Shown in pieces: positions 34,657-43,089 of a DNA stretch of 63,642 nt. Position 1 is the first letter of the stretch. Each line of letters opens with the position of its first letter. The stretch comes from Fulvivirga sp. (GTDB lineage: Bacteria; Bacteroidota; Bacteroidia; Cytophagales; Cyclobacteriaceae). A model generated the notes under the pieces. That model was not told the DNA's origin, did no database searches, and saw only the letters and a list, made by a program, of their open reading frames with translations. The translations under genes were made by a program, and so were the position numbers. The DNA is taken from the NCBI GenBank assembly GCA_028280565.1, contig JANQLQ010000253.1:1-63642 (forward strand), in the 5' to 3' direction.

Positions 34657-35613
34657 ATGAGAATAACTTTCTTAACATTATTAACGACTTTATTAAGCAC
34701 AATCAGCCAGGCGCAAGAGAATAAGTTTACTCATTGCAACTGTATAGAAACGTCGACTAAAGAATCTTATAAGGTTGTATCTAATGGGATTGATGTAGAG
34801 TCAGGTAAATTCAAGTCAGGTAAACGAACTGGCCTTTGGACAAGTAAAAACTCAAAAGGAATAACTATAAGGAAGGCGAACTACACAAATGGAAAACTTG
34901 ATGGAAGCTATGAGTTGTTTCACTTTGATGGTACCCCAAAACTAACTGCCGAATTCGAAGGTGGAAAACCAACTGGCACTTGGTCATATTATAACGCAAA
35001 AGGCAAAGTCATCAAGCAGGGCAGTTTTTCCGGAAACAAACCAACTGGAGTTTGGAAAATTATGGACAAGAAGGGAAAGAAAGTTTATGCAGAGTACAAC
35101 TTTGATTCTATGTCAGAAATAGTTTCACCGAATGGAAAACAATACTTTCAAAAAGGGGGCGTAATCAGGGATGATCAAAGTGGAGAATGGATGGTACTTT
35201 ATTTACCCACAAGAGATATAAGAGTCGAAACTCAGCCAATTGGCGGATATATGCTTTCAAGTGACCTGTTTGTCGATTACTTCAATGTCCCAACAATTTT
35301 AATGAACACGTACACTCATTTCGAATTCAATACGATTGTAAAAATTGAAAATGGAATAACATCAATAACTTCTGTTCACTTGCTTGAAAATAAAGAACGG
35401 TTTGATATCAATAGCCATTCATTACCTTTTATGGTGGACACAAATCCTCCAAGCAAACTTTCAAGAATTAAGCATAGTGAAGCGACTATCAATTTTTTAA
35501 AGGACCAACTGGCGGAATATGTTTTAATCACAGCGCCTTGGGTAACAAATGCCAAATCCGAAGAAATCATTATCAGAACACCCATAGTCATAAACGAGGT
35601 TAAAAGATGGTAA
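34657..35613 (+). CDS. Secreted MORN-repeat-like protein
   Basis: The 318-residue protein has a signal peptide (MRITFLTLLTTLLSTISQAQ). Residues about 45-145 hold four to five ~22-residue repeats with the consensus G-x-x-x-x-G-K-x-x-G-x-W: KFKSGKRTGLWTSKNSKG, NYTNGKLDGSYELFHFDG, EFEGGKPTGTWSYYNAKG and SFSGNKPTGVWKIMDKKG. This is the MORN/YwqK-type strand repeat. The C-terminal half (about 165-318) is a separate unrecognised domain. No toxin partner is next to it. Role unknown, probably periplasmic or surface-bound. Confidence 0.75.
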   Translation: MRITFLTLLTTLLSTISQAQENKFTHCNCIETSTKESYKVVSNGIDVESGKFKSGKRTGLWTSKNSKGITIRKANYTNGKLDGSYELFHFDGTPKLTAEFEGGKPTGTWSYYNAKGKVIKQGSFSGNKPTGVWKIMDKKGKKVYAEYNFDSMSEIVSPNGKQYFQKGGVIRDDQSGEWMVLYLPTRDIRVETQPIGGYMLSSDLFVDYFNVPTILMNTYTHFEFNTIVKIENGITSITSVHLLENKERFDINSHSLPFMVDTNPPSKLSRIKHSEATINFLKDQLAEYVLITAPWVTNAKSEEIIIRTPIVINEVKRW

Positions 35614-35960
35614 AAAATTTGTAATCAAGTAAACAACTTATGGCCAACCAACCGCTCTTTTACACCAGTTGTCTCTTGCACTATTATTAAAATATAGGTT
35701 ATCTCAAAGCTTCCAGGGCACAGACACCGCAGCCTGGCCTACTTCAGCATTAAACTTCACGGTTAACCACCTCACCATTTCCTTTGTTTCCATACAAGCA
35801 CGATGGGTATATGAGGCCCTTCATCCTTTGGAACGCTCAACTTCATGAGCTAACTTCATCATTCATGACGCTTACAAACGATAAGCTCAATAAGCAAAAA
35901 TGCTTACATCAGCTTATCTACACATTATAAACCATAAAAAATCATTCAAATCAAATAGGT
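35614..35960. other. 347-bp gap, no recognisable gene
   Basis: A short minus-strand frame ending near 35704 (METKEMVRWLTVKFNAEVGQ, then AAVSVPWKL) reads like the tail of a protein, but no start of reasonable length exists. I treat it as a possible coding remnant only. No promoter box was found. Confidence 0.35.
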
Positions 35961-36527
35961 ATGCACAAAAGCTCTTCGATGACCTTCGTTTATAAGTATC
36001 TTTTTACACCGACCTGGGGAGGTGGATTTTTACTAGTCATTTTCTCGACGTGGAATACCAATGACTCATTTTCACAGGATTGGTCGATAGGTGCGGTCTT
36101 AATGTTGAGTTGGATCTTACCTTGGCTCATCATCATGATGATCCGGTTAAGGAGTGTTGAAGCTTCACAAGATAATTTAGTAATAAAAACGTTTAACGGA
36201 CCAAAGACTATTGCCTACAAAGATATTGAATGGGTGTTCCAAATTGCCCTCATAAATCCAACCATGATCTCGTTAAAGTACCATGAAAAAGAAACCGGGG
36301 AATTCAGCAAAATTCTCATTATGCCAAGTATGAGTTCACAGTTGTTTAAATTTAATACGCTTAGGGAATTGGAAATGACAAAATTTATCAGGGAGCAAGT
36401 GATGACTGCAAAACCTAATTATTCCAAAGACTTAGAACCTTCAAGATGGCTTCCATTGGGTATCCTGTTGATAACAGGTATTCCAATTATCGTAATTGTG
36501 AATTTATATTTCATGAATTTTCAATAA
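35961..36527 (+). CDS. Small membrane protein with a PH-like middle domain, unknown
   Basis: The 188-residue protein has two hydrophobic segments at the start (about 18-27 and 42-63), a beta-rich middle domain (SQDNLVIKTFNGPKTIAYKD, then IEWVFQIALI and MISLKYHEKETG) and a C-terminal hydrophobic helix (LPLGILLITGIPIIVIVNLY). The layout resembles bacterial PH-domain membrane proteins, but I cannot confirm the family. It stands alone, with wide gaps on both sides. Confidence 0.65.
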   Translation: MHKSSSMTFVYKYLFTPTWGGGFLLVIFSTWNTNDSFSQDWSIGAVLMLSWILPWLIIMMIRLRSVEASQDNLVIKTFNGPKTIAYKDIEWVFQIALINPTMISLKYHEKETGEFSKILIMPSMSSQLFKFNTLRELEMTKFIREQVMTAKPNYSKDLEPSRWLPLGILLITGIPIIVIVNLYFMNFQ

Positions 36528-36664
36528 ATGGGCTAGCAATTTAACACGATGAACTATTGTCGCGTAATCTAAGGTTAAGATTGTAAGTCTAGACACCATC
36601 CATTCACAACATTTGAAAAAGGAATAGCCCAAATCAATATGTGGCATACAAGCAAAAGACTACA

Positions 36665-37063
36665 ATGAAAAAAAGTAAGACGAACAAAAATTACTTTGGA
36701 CTGAATTTCATTGCCACCGGGAATGAAACTAATGGCAAATACTTCTTAAGCCAAACCACAGTCCCGGCAGGAGATCCCGGACCGCCAATTCACTCCCACT
36801 CCAAGGAAGATGAAAGCTTTTTTCTCATCCGTGGGCAAATGACCTTTATTATAGATGGAAAAGAAGTTGAATTAGACGAGGGCAATTTTTTAAACATTGA
36901 AAAAGGCGAGCGACATACGTGGAGAAACGATGCCAACGTCGATGCAGAAATGATGATAACCTTTGCCCCGGCCGGGATAGAAAACATGTTCATCGAGTTG
37001 GATAGCGATGTAAGCAAGATTAAAGAAATCGGGATGAAGTATGGAACGGCATTTGAGATTTAA
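36665..37063 (+). CDS. Single-domain cupin protein
   Basis: The 132-residue protein has the cupin motif 1 PGPPIHSHSKEDESFFLIRG (HxHxxxxE pattern) and motif 2 LNIEKGERHTWRNDANVD with its conserved His. These supply the usual three-His/one-Glu metal site. I start at ATG 36665 (MKKSKTNKNYFG); a GTG at 36641 is possible but adds an unusual stretch. Cupins of this size include small-molecule isomerases, dioxygenases and binding proteins. The specific role is not readable. Confidence 0.8.
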   Translation: MKKSKTNKNYFGLNFIATGNETNGKYFLSQTTVPAGDPGPPIHSHSKEDESFFLIRGQMTFIIDGKEVELDEGNFLNIEKGERHTWRNDANVDAEMMITFAPAGIENMFIELDSDVSKIKEIGMKYGTAFEI

Positions 37064-37693
37064 AAAGAAACCCATTTCTGTAGTTGACTAGAAGATATAT
37101 CGGTGGTAAGTTCACGGTACATATCCGGCATCATCCAGTATACGAGCCGGGTATTTAAATAATTTGAATACGTAAGTAAAATGAGTTTTAGGTTTGATAA
37201 AATGTAGTAAATAGCGTCCTGCGCACCGAACATGCCTTTTACTTTTCTTGTAAGATTTTTTATTTTTCAACCTTATTCTTTACTAAAAACGCCCTCTAAC
37301 CGCCGCATTCATGGTTTCTCCCTTTAAACGCCATTTATAAACTACTGGTTCTAAAAAAATTACTGCTGGGGAAGGTTACCTTGGTGCAGGTCTTTCACAT
37401 ATATACACGTGTAAGAAATTTAGGCTTTTTTAACTTTTTCAGAAGTTACCTCGAGAGATTAAAGAAGATTAAATATAAATTAATGTTTATTTAATTTCAT
37501 TTTGTTTGACTAATTCGAAAAAGATAACAAACTTGCAGATCGGATTTGTTCGAATATTTGTGTAATATTAAATATTCATTGTTTATAAATATGGTTGGCT
37601 CACGTTGACGATAGGGATTATGTTGGCTTAAATATCCCTCATCTTCATCTCAGGCCTTCTTTTCAATTTTTTTTGAACATTAAAACCAAAAAA
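37064..37693. other. 630-bp AT-rich leader region of the glycan cluster
   Basis: No gene is present. A candidate promoter lies at 37533-37560 and leaves a 5' leader of roughly 125 nt before the response regulator ATG. The upstream part (37064-37530) is AT-rich and shows no repeat from families A-D, unlike most gaps of this size in the window. Confidence 0.45.
37533..37560 (+). promoter_or_regulatory. Candidate promoter of the 37.7-57.4 kb cluster
   Basis: TTG (37533-37535), 17-bp spacer and AATATTTG (37553-37560), which departs from TAnnTTTG at its first base. Confidence 0.45.
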
Positions 37694-38089
37694 ATGAAAA
37701 AAAGAGTCTTGGTTATAGATGATGACTATCCTATAAGACTTCTTATCCAGAAAGTTCTTGAGAAAGACTATGCGATCCATGCTTTCAATAATGTGGCGAA
37801 GGCAGTGGATCACATGAATGCACATGGAAATCCGGATGTGATCGTTACGGATATTAAATTACCGGTCATTGATGGGAAAGATTTCCTGAGAAATTTAAAG
37901 ACCAGCGCTATGTACAGCGATATCCCCGTTGTGATCATATCTTCGTGGGCAGATGGTCAAACGCAATTAGAGTGTGAGCAAGCTGGGGCAGATGCGTACA
38001 TCAATAAACCTTTCAATCCTGAGAAATTGGTTAAGATCATTGACCAATTAGTTAAAAAAGTAGATAATCAGAACTTCCTGATGGGCTAA
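37694..38089 (+). CDS. Single-domain response regulator (receiver only)
   Basis: The 131-residue receiver domain is complete: acidic pair in VLVIDDDYPIR, phospho-acceptor Asp in VIVTDIKLPVIDG, the Ser/Thr in VVIISSWADG and the Lys in ADAYINKPFNPEKL. No output domain is attached. I start at ATG 37694 (MKKRVLVIDDD), because the 33 residues before it are not receiver sequence. It is the first gene of the cluster, 4 bp before a gene with a fused, degenerate receiver, which suggests that phospho-signalling acts on glycan synthesis. Its kinase is not in the cluster. Confidence 0.9.
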   Translation: MKKRVLVIDDDYPIRLLIQKVLEKDYAIHAFNNVAKAVDHMNAHGNPDVIVTDIKLPVIDGKDFLRNLKTSAMYSDIPVVIISSWADGQTQLECEQAGADAYINKPFNPEKLVKIIDQLVKKVDNQNFLMG

Positions 38090-38093
38090 TTTT

Positions 38094-39242
38094 ATGACTT
38101 CATTAAAACAAGAACCTAGCATGGTGAATTTTGAAGGAGTAGATTTTGGAGATATAAAATTTACCACTTTCGGACACAGCTCGGCAGAAGTCGACGTGTT
38201 ATTTATAGGAAACAGCCATTGTGCAAGAGAAGAAGACCTGCACAGGCACTTCAGATGCTCTCAAATTGGGAGATTAGAGGAAGCTATCTCGTGGATACTT
38301 TCTCAAAAACAGGATGGCAGGAGTATACCCAAGGTGATCGTCTGCGATACGGAAATCAACGGGCGACCTAGCTTTGGGGCAATAGAAGAATTAAAATCCA
38401 ACCCGGATTTTGAAAACATAAAGATCATCTTCTTATCGGAAAATACAAGCCAGCCGGAAATGAAAGCGGCCATAGAAACCGGTGCGGATGATTACTTTGC
38501 CAATGACATTCTTTGTCAAGATCTTTTAATGAGGATCAACTTCCTCATCAAACTCGTAGAGCTTAAAACAAATGAATATGAAGAACCTATACCTATTAAT
38601 GAATCCTTAAAGCCTAAATTCTGGAGGTTAAAACGATTTTTCGATATAGCGGTGTCTTTTATGTCCCTGCTCATTGCCAGTCCGCTTTTGACCTTGATCG
38701 CCATTGCCATAAAATTGGATTCAAAAGGGCCGGTTTTCTACATTTCAAAACGAGCCGGCAAAGGGTACCAGATCTTCGATTTTTATAAGTTCCGTACGAT
38801 GAAGAAAGATGCAGATTCACAAGTTGATCAGCTCAAGCATCTTAACCAGTATGACGGGGCTAACGGCGAGTCAGATTCTGTCTTCTTTAAAGTAAAAAAT
38901 GACCCTAGGATCACAAGGTTAGGTAGTTTCCTAAGAAAAACCAGCCTAGACGAGATCCCCCAGTTATTCAATGTCTTGAAAGGCGATATGTCCTTAGTAG
39001 GCAACCGGCCATTGCCTTTATACGAGGCAGAAAAGCTAACACAAGACCAATGGGCTATGCGCTTCTTAGCTCCTGCTGGAATTACAGGGTTATGGCAGAT
39101 CACAAAAAGAGGTAAAGAAGATATGTCTGAGTCCGAAAGGGTATCTTTGGACATGGAATATGCAGAGAAAAACTCTTTTTGGTATGATGTAAAGATCATG
39201 CTCAAGACACCATCAGCGCTTCTTCAAAAAGAACAAGTATGA
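38094..39242 (+). CDS. Sugar-1-phosphate transferase fused to a degenerate receiver domain
   Basis: The 382-residue protein has two parts. Residues about 15-160 fold-match a receiver: VIVCDTEINGRPS carries the acceptor-like Asp, IIFLSENT the Thr/Ser strand, and GADDYFANDI the last turn, but the acidic pair is replaced (VLFIGNSHC) and the conserved Lys is missing. Residues about 175-382 are a polyprenyl-phosphate glycosyl-1-phosphate transferase: RFFDIAVSFMSLLIASPLL membrane helix, then FYKFRTMKKDAD, TRLGSFLRKTSLDEIPQLFN, KGDMSLVGNRPLP and PAGITGLWQITKRG. The transferase starts a lipid-linked glycan at the inner membrane. The fused pseudo-receiver is unusual and may control it by protein contact. 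Confidence 0.88.
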   Translation: MTSLKQEPSMVNFEGVDFGDIKFTTFGHSSAEVDVLFIGNSHCAREEDLHRHFRCSQIGRLEEAISWILSQKQDGRSIPKVIVCDTEINGRPSFGAIEELKSNPDFENIKIIFLSENTSQPEMKAAIETGADDYFANDILCQDLLMRINFLIKLVELKTNEYEEPIPINESLKPKFWRLKRFFDIAVSFMSLLIASPLLTLIAIAIKLDSKGPVFYISKRAGKGYQIFDFYKFRTMKKDADSQVDQLKHLNQYDGANGESDSVFFKVKNDPRITRLGSFLRKTSLDEIPQLFNVLKGDMSLVGNRPLPLYEAEKLTQDQWAMRFLAPAGITGLWQITKRGKEDMSESERVSLDMEYAEKNSFWYDVKIMLKTPSALLQKEQV

Positions 39243-39246
39243 TGAT

Positions 39247-40446
39247 ATGTGGCTTCAGCTTATCAATGTCCTGCTTGTCTCGCTGGCAACTTTCTTATTG
39301 ACTTTCCATTTTGTACTTTTATTATTTTCATTTGCGTTTAGAAAGAAAAAGTTCGGACCCACGGGGCAGCAGGTAGAAAAATCATTGGCCTGTGTTATAA
39401 CGGCCTATAAAGACTTGTCCCCTGCCCTGCCCTTGATCCAGTCGATCTTGGACAACGGCTACAAGAACTTTCGTATCTATTGTGTGGCGGATCGTTGCGA
39501 ACAGCTTAACGTCACCCCTAAAGACGAACGCCTCTCTGTCCTCTACCCGGAAAAGGGGCTCAACTCGAAGGTAAAATCCATGCTCTACGCCGTGGAGCAT
39601 TTCAAAGGCGATCACGACGCGGTGATCATCTTTGACCCGGATAACTTGGTGAAGCCTGGCTACCTCGAATGTATGAACAGGTACCTGCATCGATTCGGGG
39701 CGGTCCAAGGCGAACGCATTGCAAAGAACTTGGACTCCAATATCTCCGGGCTAGATGCTTTAGGAGAACTCTACCACAATTACCTGGAGCGGTATGTCCC
39801 GTTTTTACTAGGTTCTTCAAGTACGATAGCAGGTTCCGGGATGGCCATCGAAACCCGTGCGTTTCGATCGTTCTTGGCCAGTGAAGAGGTAAAAGAAAAG
39901 ATCGACGGCGTAATCTTGGGAGAAGACAAGATGTTACAGAGTCATCTTGTAGGCAATGGCATAAGAATTGCCTACAACAAGGAAGCTAAAATTTACGATG
40001 AGAAGCTGGTGGATCGTACGCAGGTAGCCAACCAGCGCTCAAGATGGGTCATGGCTTATATAAAAAATCTAAAGGATGCCTTCAGAATATTTGGCAAAGG
40101 ACTGGCAAGGTTTAATTGGAACCAGGTCTTCTTTGGTATTACCACCATCTATCCTCCCTTGTTCACCGTAGTCCTCTTTTCAGGATTATGCGCCCTGTAT
40201 TTGGTAGTAGTAGACTGGCCGCTTGCCATCATAGTAGCATTCGGTATGTTTTTATTTGCATCCGTATTCTTTTTGGTACTGATTTTGGAGAAGGCCCCGA
40301 AAAGTATTTGGTTAAGCATACTAAGTTCACCCCTTTTCATATTAGGACAAGTAAAAGGAGTTTTACAATTCCGTAAGACGAAAAACGATTTTTTGGTCAC
40401 AAAAAAATCAAAGGTTGTGACCCTTGAAAAGCTTAAAAATGAATAA
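39247..40446 (+). CDS. Membrane-bound family 2 glycosyltransferase (processive-like)
   Basis: The 399-residue protein has an N-terminal helix (about 5-28), a GT-A catalytic domain with CVITAYKDLSPALPLIQSIL, the metal motif FDPDNLV, GSGMAIE, GEDK, and QRSRW (about 258-262), then two C-terminal helices (about 304-345). The ED plus QxxRW set is shared with processive synthases and polymerising GT2 enzymes. It works at the inner membrane on the cytosolic side. It starts 4 bp after the fused transferase and overlaps the next glycosyltransferase, so it is co-translated. The sugar donor is unknown. Confidence 0.88.
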   Translation: MWLQLINVLLVSLATFLLTFHFVLLLFSFAFRKKKFGPTGQQVEKSLACVITAYKDLSPALPLIQSILDNGYKNFRIYCVADRCEQLNVTPKDERLSVLYPEKGLNSKVKSMLYAVEHFKGDHDAVIIFDPDNLVKPGYLECMNRYLHRFGAVQGERIAKNLDSNISGLDALGELYHNYLERYVPFLLGSSSTIAGSGMAIETRAFRSFLASEEVKEKIDGVILGEDKMLQSHLVGNGIRIAYNKEAKIYDEKLVDRTQVANQRSRWVMAYIKNLKDAFRIFGKGLARFNWNQVFFGITTIYPPLFTVVLFSGLCALYLVVVDWPLAIIVAFGMFLFASVFFLVLILEKAPKSIWLSILSSPLFILGQVKGVLQFRKTKNDFLVTKKSKVVTLEKLKNE

Positions 40447-41338
40447 CGCGTCTAATTCCGTTTCTCTTATTACTGTAAACTTCAACCAGGCCGAGGCTAC
40501 AGTGGAATTGCTCAAATCCCTTGAGGAGCATGGCTATTTGGAGCAAATGGAAGTGATAGTAGTGGATAACAATTCTAAGGTCAGCCCCAAAGAGCAGATC
40601 AATAAGATCTACCCATCCGTTAAAGTCATAGAGAGTGATGTTAATTTGGGGTTTGCTGGAGGAAATAACTTGGGCATCCAACACGCTACCATGCCCTACT
40701 TGTTATTCATTAACAACGACACGGAAGTCACCGAAAACTTCTTAGAGCCTTTGGTAGAGAAGCTCCAAGACCCAGGCATAGGGCTGGTGAGCCCGAAGAT
40801 CAAGTACTGGAATACGAATATCATTCAATATGCGGGATTTACCCAGATCCATCCTGTAACGGGTAGAAACCGGCTAATCGGTGAAAAAGAAGAGGACCAG
40901 GGGCAATTTGATTCGGGAAGAAAAACCGCCTATGCCCATGGAGCAGCTATGATCATGAGAACTGCCGACTTGGCCAAAGTGGATCCCATGCCAGAAGACT
41001 ATTTCTTGTACTATGAAGAGATGGACTGGTGCGAGCGATTTAAACGAGCCGGGCTCGACATTTATTATGAGCCGCGTAGTGTTATCTATCATAAAGAATC
41101 GTTGAGCACGGGTCAACTCAGTAATCTAAAACATTTTTACCTAACACGTAATCGGATCCTTTTCATGAAAAGGAATTTCAAAGGGATACGATTCATTGTG
41201 TTTATTCTCTACTTCTCAACCGTAGTTTTTATTAAGAACATCCTACAAGGGGTGGCTAAACTACAATGGTCAAAGATCAGTACATTTTACAAAGGCGTAT
41301 TAAGTTCCTTCGGGTTCAAATTCAATAGGGCCTATTAG
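40439..41338 (+). CDS. Family 2 glycosyltransferase, rhamnosyltransferase-like
   Basis: The 299-residue protein begins with the GT2 fold (VSLITVNFNQAEATVELLKS), then VIVVDNNSKVS, LGFAGGNNLGIQHA and the metal motif FINNDTEV. YEEMDWCERFKRAGLDIYY and YHKESLSTG are conserved in the rhamnosyltransferase-like group. A hydrophobic segment near residue 250 (IRFIVFILYFSTVVFIKNIL) may touch the membrane. I start at ATG 40439, inside the last codons of the previous gene, rather than at the TTG 15 bp upstream. The product extends a lipid-linked glycan begun by the fused transferase. Confidence 0.88.
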   Translation: MNNASNSVSLITVNFNQAEATVELLKSLEEHGYLEQMEVIVVDNNSKVSPKEQINKIYPSVKVIESDVNLGFAGGNNLGIQHATMPYLLFINNDTEVTENFLEPLVEKLQDPGIGLVSPKIKYWNTNIIQYAGFTQIHPVTGRNRLIGEKEEDQGQFDSGRKTAYAHGAAMIMRTADLAKVDPMPEDYFLYYEEMDWCERFKRAGLDIYYEPRSVIYHKESLSTGQLSNLKHFYLTRNRILFMKRNFKGIRFIVFILYFSTVVFIKNILQGVAKLQWSKISTFYKGVLSSFGFKFNRAY

Positions 41339-41339
41339 A

Positions 41340-43043
41340 ATGATATCATTATCCACGATAGGGCGTCTTTTGCTGTGTATGTGCTTTTTGGGGTTCAAAA
41401 GTACGCATGCCCAATTATTGGAGAAACGCACACCATCAGGGAAGGGGTATTATATCAACCTGCCGGTGGGTTACGACCAAAGTGCTGGTAAGAAACATCC
41501 TGTAATCGTTTTCCTTCATGGTATCGGCCAAAAAGGTAACGGCTCTAACCTATCCTTGAAAAAACTTCTCCTCAATGGCCCGCTGACCCAACTCGATGAA
41601 GATCTCAGCTTATGCGTTCAAAATGAAGGCAGACGGGAATGCTTTATCATTATCAGCCCGCAGTTACCCTCTAAGTACAGGTCTTGGCTTGATGATTACG
41701 TTTATAGCTTTTTAGACGAAGTCATGAATGACGGTAATCTCCGGTACGATAAAGATCGCGTCTATCTAACCGGTTACAGCCTAGGAGGCAACGGGGTATA
41801 TAAAGTGCTGGGTTCGGATAAAAATATCCCCAATCGCTGGGCCGCGGCGGCACCGGTGGCGGCCTGGGGGAACAGGAAAAATGCTTGTAAGATCGCATCC
41901 GCAGGAGCATCTACATGGGCCTTCCATGGCGAGCAAGACCGCACCGTCACCTTTGCATCCGGTAAAAATATGCACTTGGCAGTAGATCAATGCTCCCAGG
42001 TGGAAAACAAGTTTACAGCCTTGAAAAACGTGGGACATGACTCGTGGAAGAATGCGTACAAAGTCAAAAACCCCGCGAGCCAAAATCTTTACAAATGGTT
42101 CTTAAGCAATAAGCTGGGCGAGGCCCGGGAAAAAACTACGCGGTCTGAACCTGCTCCTACCCCCGAAAAAGAAAAGGAAGTAAGTATTGAAAAACTAGCA
42201 CTCGCAGGGATCAGTGCCTTTAACGAAACCACGGAAGGGACAAATTTCTATAAGATCACCGATCTGCCATCGGTGTTAAAAGAAGTGTCAGGCATACAAG
42301 CCGATAGCGGAGGAGTATGGGCACATAATGATAGTGGAAACCTCCCCTTTCTCTTCAAAATAAGCCCTACCGGGGAAATCCTGTATAAAATAAAAATTAG
42401 TGGCGCTTCTAACGTGGATTGGGAAGATATGACTGCCGATGATCAAGGAAACCTGTACATAGCCGATGTTGGCAATAATAGCAACAAGCGTAGAAGGTTC
42501 ATCATTTATAAAATAGATATACGGAATGTGACCCGTTCTACCTTGAAACTACCCTCTCAACGGATCATTTTTACACTCCCCGATCAGCAGGCTTTCCCAC
42601 CGGACAACAAGCATTTGAATTTTGATTTTGAAGCATTAAGCTGGAAAGACAATAGCTTGTATCTTTTTTCAAAAAATAGGACGAAACCATTCAATGGAGT
42701 GGTAAAAATGTATCGCATCCCCACAGAAGAAGGTGAGCACCAAGCAGAACTCCTAGATAGTCTTTCATTAGGCACTGACGGAATGCTGAATCACTGGATT
42801 ACCGGCGCCGACATAAGCCCGGATGGGCAGACACTAGCCCTGCTCTCGTCAGACCGTGTATTTTTATTTGCAGGTTTTGATGGAAAACGTCTAGATCCTG
42901 GTAGTCTAAAAGTAATCCCCCTAAATCATTTCTCCCAAAAAGAAGCAATTACATTTTTAAATAAAGATACATTATACATAGCAGATGAAAATGTTAAGGG
43001 TCTGTTAAGCAATACATTATATAGTTTGAATATTGAAGATTGA
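41340..43043 (+). CDS. Secreted esterase with a beta-propeller-like C-terminal half
   Basis: The 567-residue protein has a signal peptide (ends STHAQ, residue 25). Residues 26-260 are an alpha/beta hydrolase: oxyanion region VIVFLHGIGQKGNGSN, nucleophile GYSLGG (Ser148), acid in HGEQD (Asp200) and His233 in VGHDSW. After a Pro/Glu linker, residues about 285-567 show repeated strands (GVWAHNDSGNLPFLFKISPT, DDQGNLYIADVGNNSNKRR, DGQTLALLSSDRVFLFAG) like a beta-propeller. No T9SS sorting domain is seen, so it is probably periplasmic. Its N-terminal domain is a clear paralogue of the next gene's. It starts 1 bp after the glycosyltransferase stop. Substrate may be acyl groups on the glycan; this is inference. 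Confidence 0.83.
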   Translation: MISLSTIGRLLLCMCFLGFKSTHAQLLEKRTPSGKGYYINLPVGYDQSAGKKHPVIVFLHGIGQKGNGSNLSLKKLLLNGPLTQLDEDLSLCVQNEGRRECFIIISPQLPSKYRSWLDDYVYSFLDEVMNDGNLRYDKDRVYLTGYSLGGNGVYKVLGSDKNIPNRWAAAAPVAAWGNRKNACKIASAGASTWAFHGEQDRTVTFASGKNMHLAVDQCSQVENKFTALKNVGHDSWKNAYKVKNPASQNLYKWFLSNKLGEAREKTTRSEPAPTPEKEKEVSIEKLALAGISAFNETTEGTNFYKITDLPSVLKEVSGIQADSGGVWAHNDSGNLPFLFKISPTGEILYKIKISGASNVDWEDMTADDQGNLYIADVGNNSNKRRRFIIYKIDIRNVTRSTLKLPSQRIIFTLPDQQAFPPDNKHLNFDFEALSWKDNSLYLFSKNRTKPFNGVVKMYRIPTEEGEHQAELLDSLSLGTDGMLNHWITGADISPDGQTLALLSSDRVFLFAGFDGKRLDPGSLKVIPLNHFSQKEAITFLNKDTLYIADENVKGLLSNTLYSLNIED

Positions 43044-43089
43044 TTTTTACCTTTATAGGTTGTGTCGATAGTGGCTGGTCACCAAATTC

